Shown here: positions 43,074 to 47,367 of the stretch, one piece after another
Layout: each line of letters starts with the position of its first letter
Position numbering within the stretch: the first letter of the stretch is position 1
NCBI GenBank assembly: GCA_944322575.1
Contig: CALUPK010000014.1
Span: forward strand, 1 to 47,367
DNA from: an uncultured Bacteroidales bacterium
GTDB taxonomy: Bacteria > Bacteroidota > Bacteroidia > Bacteroidales > UBA932
Direction: 5' to 3'
DNA length: 47,367 nucleotides
Notes under the pieces: model-generated
What the model saw: only the letters and a program-made list of their open reading frames with translations
What the model was told of the DNA's origin: nothing
Database searches by the model: none
Program-made: the position numbers and the translations under genes

Positions 43074-44523
43074 CATAGGATACATACGCTCCGGGGCGGA
43101 TGTCTACTCTTACCAGATAGGAGAGTCCCCGGTCAGGATGGCCGCAGCCAGGAAGGAGCGGCGTACAGGAGTGGTGGCACTGCTGGGTGTCGGCCGGTAC
43201 TTCGTGTATCCGTTCGGGGAAGAGAACCTCGAGCCGAATGTCTGCGCCCGGATGATCACCGACAACCGTCTCCTGCCCGAGCTCATCGAGAAGCAGATCC
43301 GCATGCTGTACGGCAGCGGACCGGTGCTGTACAGGCAGAGCGTCGATGAGCACGGCCAGGTCTCCCGGCGCTATCTTGAGGACGCGCAGATCCTGGACTG
43401 GCTGGACTCCTGGCGTGAGAACGGGCTGGCCGATGACTTCCGCACGTACATCAACAAGTGCGTGCGCAGCTTCTACTATACTGAGGGTGTATTCTCCTCA
43501 TGGCGGCTGTCTGCAGGCGGCCGCAGCCGGCACTCGCTGCCTGTGGCCGGGCTGGAGCATGTCTCAGAGCTGCGCTGCCGTCTGTGTACTTCGCACAACC
43601 CGGCAGGCAAGACCGACTGGACCGACTCCGACTTCAGGCATGTGATGGTGGGTAACTGGGACGGAGGCAATACCGGGGAGTACAGGGTCTACCACCGTTT
43701 CGATCCTGCGGCTCCGTTCGCGGCGACCTCGGCGATATCCTACTCCAAGAACCCCACGTTCGGAGAGGAGGTATACGCCTTCAACGTGTTCTTCCGCGGC
43801 ATCAAGGACTGGATCCACGGCTCCAACATGACTCCGGCCTACATCAACGACTACCTCGAGAACGCTATGTCGGCCCGCCTTCACATCATAATCCCCCAGG
43901 CATGGGTGGATGCCAAGAAGGCCATGCTGGAGGATGTCTGCTCGGCGAACGCGGAACTGGAGGCCAAGGGCAAGGATCTGCAGAGGGTCAAGTTCGCGGA
44001 GAACGACTACATGGAGGTGGGTACCGAGTACAGCGAGAACCTGCTGTCGGAGTACATCAGCCGCGAGCTGAAGAAGCTCACGACATTCCTCTCCGGCTCG
44101 GGCCGCAACCAGGGCAAGGTCTATGCCACCCGTTCCTACTCGGACGGCCAGGGCGGCGAGGAACGCTGGAAGATAGAGGAGATACCGCAGAAGTACAAGG
44201 AGTTCATCGAGGCCATGCTGGAGTACGACAAGCGGGCCGACGAGGTGATGCTCTCGTCCAAGGGCCTTGACTCGTCGATCTCCAACGTCTCCAAGGACGG
44301 CATCGTCTCCAAGTCCGGCTCCGACGCTTACTACAACTACATGATCTATCTCAACGGCCTTACCATCCCCGAGACGGTGGTCTGCGCCGACGTGAACTTC
44401 GCCCTGAAGCTCAATTTCCCGGATAAGTATCGCTCGGGCATCAGGCTCGGGTTCTACCGCCCGGCCATCGCCCGCCAGCAGGACGTGACACCAGAGAACA
44501 GAATGGCAAACAACCAAATATAG
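43063..44523 (+). CDS. Phage portal protein (probable)
   Basis: The 486-residue protein fits a portal: an N-terminal part with DNRLLPELIEKQIRMLYGSGPVLY, a middle helical part, and a C-terminal SGSGRNQGKVYATRSYSDGQGGEERWKIEEIPQKYKEFIEAMLEYDKRADEVML. Such portals form the dodecameric channel at the capsid vertex. It follows the terminase with one small gene between and precedes connector-like genes. The call rests on size, order and pattern. Confidence 0.75.
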   Translation: MMNSIGYIRSGADVYSYQIGESPVRMAAARKERRTGVVALLGVGRYFVYPFGEENLEPNVCARMITDNRLLPELIEKQIRMLYGSGPVLYRQSVDEHGQVSRRYLEDAQILDWLDSWRENGLADDFRTYINKCVRSFYYTEGVFSSWRLSAGGRSRHSLPVAGLEHVSELRCRLCTSHNPAGKTDWTDSDFRHVMVGNWDGGNTGEYRVYHRFDPAAPFAATSAISYSKNPTFGEEVYAFNVFFRGIKDWIHGSNMTPAYINDYLENAMSARLHIIIPQAWVDAKKAMLEDVCSANAELEAKGKDLQRVKFAENDYMEVGTEYSENLLSEYISRELKKLTTFLSGSGRNQGKVYATRSYSDGQGGEERWKIEEIPQKYKEFIEAMLEYDKRADEVMLSSKGLDSSISNVSKDGIVSKSGSDAYYNYMIYLNGLTIPETVVCADVNFALKLNFPDKYRSGIRLGFYRPAIARQQDVTPENRMANNQI

Positions 44524-44528
44524 AAGTC

Positions 44529-45374
44529 ATGGAAATAGTTTTCACCGATACTGACGAACTCCGCAGATATGTCCAGGGCGTAGACGGCACGATGTCCCTG
44601 GAGACCCTGCGGCCGGCCTTCGCACTTGCCCGCAAGGCCGTGGTAGATACAGTGGGAGAGGAAGTATACCTGGCGCTGGCGGAGGAAAATGGCGAGCCTG
44701 TATACGAGGCACTGCGGATGGCTGTGGCGAACTACGCGATGTTCAAGCATCTGATATTCTGGGCAACCTCCCGGGGCAATACCGACCAGCAGCTCTACAA
44801 GTACCAGTACGAGGAGATCAAGGACGAGTACATCTCCCAGTTCTGGGCGGCGATGGACACTCTTCTCCTCTGGCTCGATGAGAATCCGGAGACAGGAGGC
44901 TACAGCTCCGGCGTGCTCTATCAGGAGCGGCAGACCATGCCTGTGCACGATGCGCTGGAGTTCGACCACTACTACGGGATAGACCGCTCACCGTATTTCT
45001 ACTCCAAGGTACTCTTCCTCATGCGAAAGATAGTGAAGGAGAATATCCTGCCGCGCACCGGTGACTTGTCCAGGATCGAGGATGCTTCCCTGCTCGACAG
45101 GATCCGGCGCTGCCTGTGCTGGCATGTCATGGCCGAGGCCGTGATGAAGTTCGACCTGACTGAGCTGCCGCGCTCCACCAGATGGGACCTCACCCATGAG
45201 TTCACCAAGACCGGCTCCCAGATGCAGGTCCGGGAGAAACTGTATTCCAACCTGATGTCGGAGGTCGACGGATGGTACACCGATATCGAGGAGGCCGTCA
45301 GGCTGATGAGAGGTGCTGCGGACAGGGTGGCAAACAGCAATGAGGAACGCAATAAATACTACGCCACGATATGA
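44529..45374 (+). CDS. Head-tail connector-like protein
   Basis: The 281-residue protein is helical, with VDGTMSLETLRPAFALARKAVVDTVGEEVYLAL and AVANYAMFKHLIFWATSRGNTDQQLYKYQYEEIKDEY. I recall a Bacteroidota phage family of this kind annotated as DUF6712 next to portals, but am not certain. Its place after the portal suggests a head completion or adaptor role. It overlaps the next gene by 4 bases. Confidence 0.65.
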   Translation: MEIVFTDTDELRRYVQGVDGTMSLETLRPAFALARKAVVDTVGEEVYLALAEENGEPVYEALRMAVANYAMFKHLIFWATSRGNTDQQLYKYQYEEIKDEYISQFWAAMDTLLLWLDENPETGGYSSGVLYQERQTMPVHDALEFDHYYGIDRSPYFYSKVLFLMRKIVKENILPRTGDLSRIEDASLLDRIRRCLCWHVMAEAVMKFDLTELPRSTRWDLTHEFTKTGSQMQVREKLYSNLMSEVDGWYTDIEEAVRLMRGAADRVANSNEERNKYYATI

Positions 45375-46333
45375 TCCGGATCAATGACAAGGAATTCCCC
45401 TCCCGGTGGGAGGAGCTTTCGCCTCAGCAGTGGCTCGGCGTAGTGGACGCCATGCTGGAGTTCGGTGCCGGGCGATGTGACTTCAATGCGTTTCAGATCA
45501 GGTTGGTAGAAGCTATTGTGGGCAAACTTCCGCAGGATCCGGGCAATGCGGTACTGTGCGAGAATGTCTTCCGGCTCTCGGAAGTGTTCAGCTGGCCATA
45601 CGTCTATTCATACCGGGACCAGCGCTATGAACACCTCTCCGACAGGATGAAGGAACTTCTCCGGCATCATCTGCCATCTCAGCTGAACCAGAGCGACCCG
45701 GAGGTGAGGGTGGCCTCCTCATTTGAGGCTCAGGTGCGCTTCGACCTGTGTTTTGCCGCGCAGCTGCTCCCGGTACTGCCCTCCGACGGCAGCTTCAGGG
45801 GATATGCGTTCAGTCTAAGCGGCTCGCTGGCCCACACCGACATCACCGCCGCTCAGTATGTCACCGCCACAGGACTGATGGAGATGCTCTCAGGTGCGGA
45901 CAGCGAGTATCCGGATGAGGTACTGTCATCGCTGCTGTCCGTGCTGTACCCCATGCCTGGAAGCAAGGACACAATGTGCCCGGCTGGGCACATATCCCAT
46001 ACGGAGAAAATGGCGGTGATGCTCAATTTTCAGGCAGTCATCGAGTGGATATCGCGTATCCCGAAGTACGACCTGCTCTTTCACCGTGCTTCCGGAGCGA
46101 AATACTCCTCTCCTTTGGGAATGGAGGGATCACTGTACACCCTTTCCGAGAAAGGCTACGGTGACATCGACAAGGTGGGCGGAATGAACCTCTTCACCTA
46201 TCTCGACGTGCTGCTCAAGCAGACCGTCGACAGCATCCACTCGCTGAACTCCTGCAGGATGAAGCCTCAGGAGATAGCCTCCGAACTTAATCTGAGTGTA
46301 GAACAGGTATTGGGAATAATTACCAAATCATGA
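45371..46333 (+). CDS. Phage structural-region protein, unknown
   Basis: The 320-residue protein begins MIRINDKEFPSRWEELSPQQWLGVVDAMLEFG. It ends with an HTH-like segment (CRMKPQEIASELNLSVEQVLGIITKS). The middle is helical. No family is recognised. It may act in tail assembly, as its start resembles tail-assembly-type proteins that count residues, but this is weak. It overlaps both neighbours by 4 bases. Confidence 0.65.
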   Translation: MIRINDKEFPSRWEELSPQQWLGVVDAMLEFGAGRCDFNAFQIRLVEAIVGKLPQDPGNAVLCENVFRLSEVFSWPYVYSYRDQRYEHLSDRMKELLRHHLPSQLNQSDPEVRVASSFEAQVRFDLCFAAQLLPVLPSDGSFRGYAFSLSGSLAHTDITAAQYVTATGLMEMLSGADSEYPDEVLSSLLSVLYPMPGSKDTMCPAGHISHTEKMAVMLNFQAVIEWISRIPKYDLLFHRASGAKYSSPLGMEGSLYTLSEKGYGDIDKVGGMNLFTYLDVLLKQTVDSIHSLNSCRMKPQEIASELNLSVEQVLGIITKS

Positions 46334-46866
46334 ACATACTGCAGGACATATTCGTTTATTTCGCCCGCTACGTCACTTCGGATGTGGTGGACCGCTTCTT
46401 CACCAAGGCATCCGGAGATGAGGACTACAGCCGGTTGCGGACAAGGGCCAGGGCTGCCGCGGAGGGCCGCTTTCCTGAACTGACCGACTACATCTTCGGA
46501 GTCCAGGAAGAGAGCGTGACCAGGCGCATAGGCCAGGTCAAGGGTGTTTATCTCTTCGTGGATTACGGAGGCATCACCTCCTCGGAGGATCTGCGCAACG
46601 TCAAGAGCGATGATTTCTCGCTGGCCGTGACGGTGGCCCGGCCCATGTCATCCGCTGCCCTGGATATGGCCGATGAGCTGCTGGTCTCGGACCGCCTGCT
46701 CCGAGTCATCGCCGCCATCAGGGATGACATGCGCTCCGACGACTCCGATTCCTTCATCCGCAGGATGCTCTTTCCGAACGACATCACCCCGTTCTACGCC
46801 CGCGAGCTCTCCAACAGCTATGGCTGGACCCTCATGTTCAAGATGCGCGGTGTCGACTGGATTTAA
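46330..46866 (+). CDS. Neck or tail-completion-like protein, unknown
   Basis: The 178-residue protein has FFTKASGDEDYSRLRTRARAAAEGRFPELTDYIFG and a strand-rich part (GVYLFVDYGGITSS, SLAVTVARPM). It ends TLMFKMRGVDWI. Place and size suggest a neck or tail-terminator protein. It overlaps the preceding gene by 4 bases and the next by 1. Confidence 0.6.
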   Translation: MNILQDIFVYFARYVTSDVVDRFFTKASGDEDYSRLRTRARAAAEGRFPELTDYIFGVQEESVTRRIGQVKGVYLFVDYGGITSSEDLRNVKSDDFSLAVTVARPMSSAALDMADELLVSDRLLRVIAAIRDDMRSDDSDSFIRRMLFPNDITPFYARELSNSYGWTLMFKMRGVDWI

Positions 46867-47252
46867 TGGCCATGGTAAGCGAGGTGTCATCATATTTCAA
46901 GGACCTGCTCACGTCCAGAGCCAACAACCTGCTGGAGCATCAGGAGGTCGTGGCCGCCATGTCGTACAACAGCCGCAGCGGCTCTCTTCTGCAGTCTACC
47001 CAACAGCAGCCGGTGCTTAACGACGCCCTCGGAAAGCGTCTCATCCTGAGCTATCCGCTCCATATCCGTTTTCTGGACATGAAGAGAGGTCGCAGCGGGC
47101 GTAAGAAGAAAGTCTATGAGCCGATATACAATAGGTTTATTTGGGGATACCTCTTCACAGGTACCTACATGGCACTTCTGAGAGGTCTGACGGGACGGGT
47201 TACGATGACTGTGGTCCGCACCATCGAGGGGCAGGTTACGGATATCCGCTGA
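46866..47252 (+). CDS. Basic phage structural-region protein, unknown
   Basis: The 128-residue protein is basic in the middle (FLDMKRGRSGRKKKVYEPIYNRFIWGYLFTGTY) and has LTGRVTMTVVRTIEGQ near the end. No family is recognised. It ends just before a new promoter, so it closes this transcription unit. Confidence 0.62.
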   Translation: MAMVSEVSSYFKDLLTSRANNLLEHQEVVAAMSYNSRSGSLLQSTQQQPVLNDALGKRLILSYPLHIRFLDMKRGRSGRKKKVYEPIYNRFIWGYLFTGTYMALLRGLTGRVTMTVVRTIEGQVTDIR

Positions 47253-47288
47253 TTTTGTTGCGAATCAGCGGAATAGTTTCTACTTTTG
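47245..47288 (+). promoter_or_regulatory. Late promoter with overlapping stem-loop
   Basis: TTG (47258-47260), 20 bases, TACTTTTG (47281-47288) matches the Bacteroidota promoter. TCCGCTGATT (47245-47254) is inverted as AATCAGCGGA (47263-47272) across the -33 box. The stem could be an operator, or end the upstream transcript, though no T tract follows. Confidence 0.7.
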
Positions 47289-47306
47289 CAGTGTGATAAT
47301 ATTGAT

Positions 47307-47367
47307 ATGGCACTCTCTAAAAAAACTATAACAGCTATCATTTATGCTGCGGTCACGTGTCTGACAC
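47307..47367 (+). CDS. Start of a gene cut by the window edge
   Basis: From ATG 47307 the frame reads MALSKKTITAIIYAAVTCLT and is open to the end of the window. The hydrophobic stretch suggests a membrane or exported protein, such as a holin-like or tail-linked membrane protein. It has its own promoter 19 bases upstream. Confidence 0.5.
   Translation, partial: MALSKKTITAIIYAAVTCLT

Overview
The window is chromosomal DNA of a member of the Bacteroidota, probably a GC-rich Bacteroidales (Rikenellaceae-like is a guess). The evidence is: repeated promoters of the Bacteroidota type (TTG or TTTG, about 19-20 bases, then TAnnTTTG), a type III glutamine synthetase, a DUF2490 outer-membrane protein, an N-acetylhexosaminidase of family GH20, and few Shine-Dalgarno sites. 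Positions 1 to about 21.5 kb are host backbone. From about 21.5 kb to the right edge lies most of a prophage whose right end is outside the window.

Host part, left to right. There is a 104-bp tandem repeat array, a DUF2490 gene, and RNase P RNA (rnpB, minus strand). Next is a minus-strand operon of acyl-ACP thioesterase, a steroid 5-alpha-reductase-type membrane enzyme, and an Old Yellow Enzyme reductase. A plus-strand run carries pyrG, a glutamine cyclotransferase, glnN, a lipoprotein and a small helical protein. A convergent FrhB-type iron-sulfur oxidoreductase follows. The riboflavin operon ribD-ribE-ribBA-ribH sits behind an FMN riboswitch with a visible terminator. Last come GH20, and then metallophosphoesterase-maeB-bcp, all on the minus strand.

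Prophage part. A minus-strand lysogeny block (21.67-25.48 kb, AT-richer) ends in a coiled-coil HTH repressor. It carries accessory genes: a three-gene cassette built around a TIGR04255-family protein, lipoproteins or secreted proteins, and an unpaired XRE antitoxin-like gene. Part of the block lies between 50-bp direct repeats. A control region with an early promoter and three operator-like palindromes spaced exactly 20 bp apart separates this block from the rightward early genes. These are small proteins including a LuxR-type HTH protein, an antisense gene with its own promoter, a HicAB-like toxin-antitoxin pair and a structured non-coding stretch, followed by a primase-helicase and an iteron array that is a likely replication origin. 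The virion genes follow in the order S49 protease, major capsid protein, capsid-associated protein, a two-frame overlapping pair with an A9 run, terminase small-like, terminase large, portal, and head-tail connectors. No integrase, tail or lysis gene is visible, so these are probably beyond the right edge.

Most interesting points: the TIGR04255 cassette as a possible superinfection-exclusion or defence system; the steroid/bile-acid reductase pair; the A9 frameshift candidate; the iteron origin; the 20-bp-phased operators; the domain shared by capsid and capsid-associated proteins; and a host-only codon-context bias in which TTA leucine codons are almost always followed by G. All calls come from reading the sequence; no database search was run.
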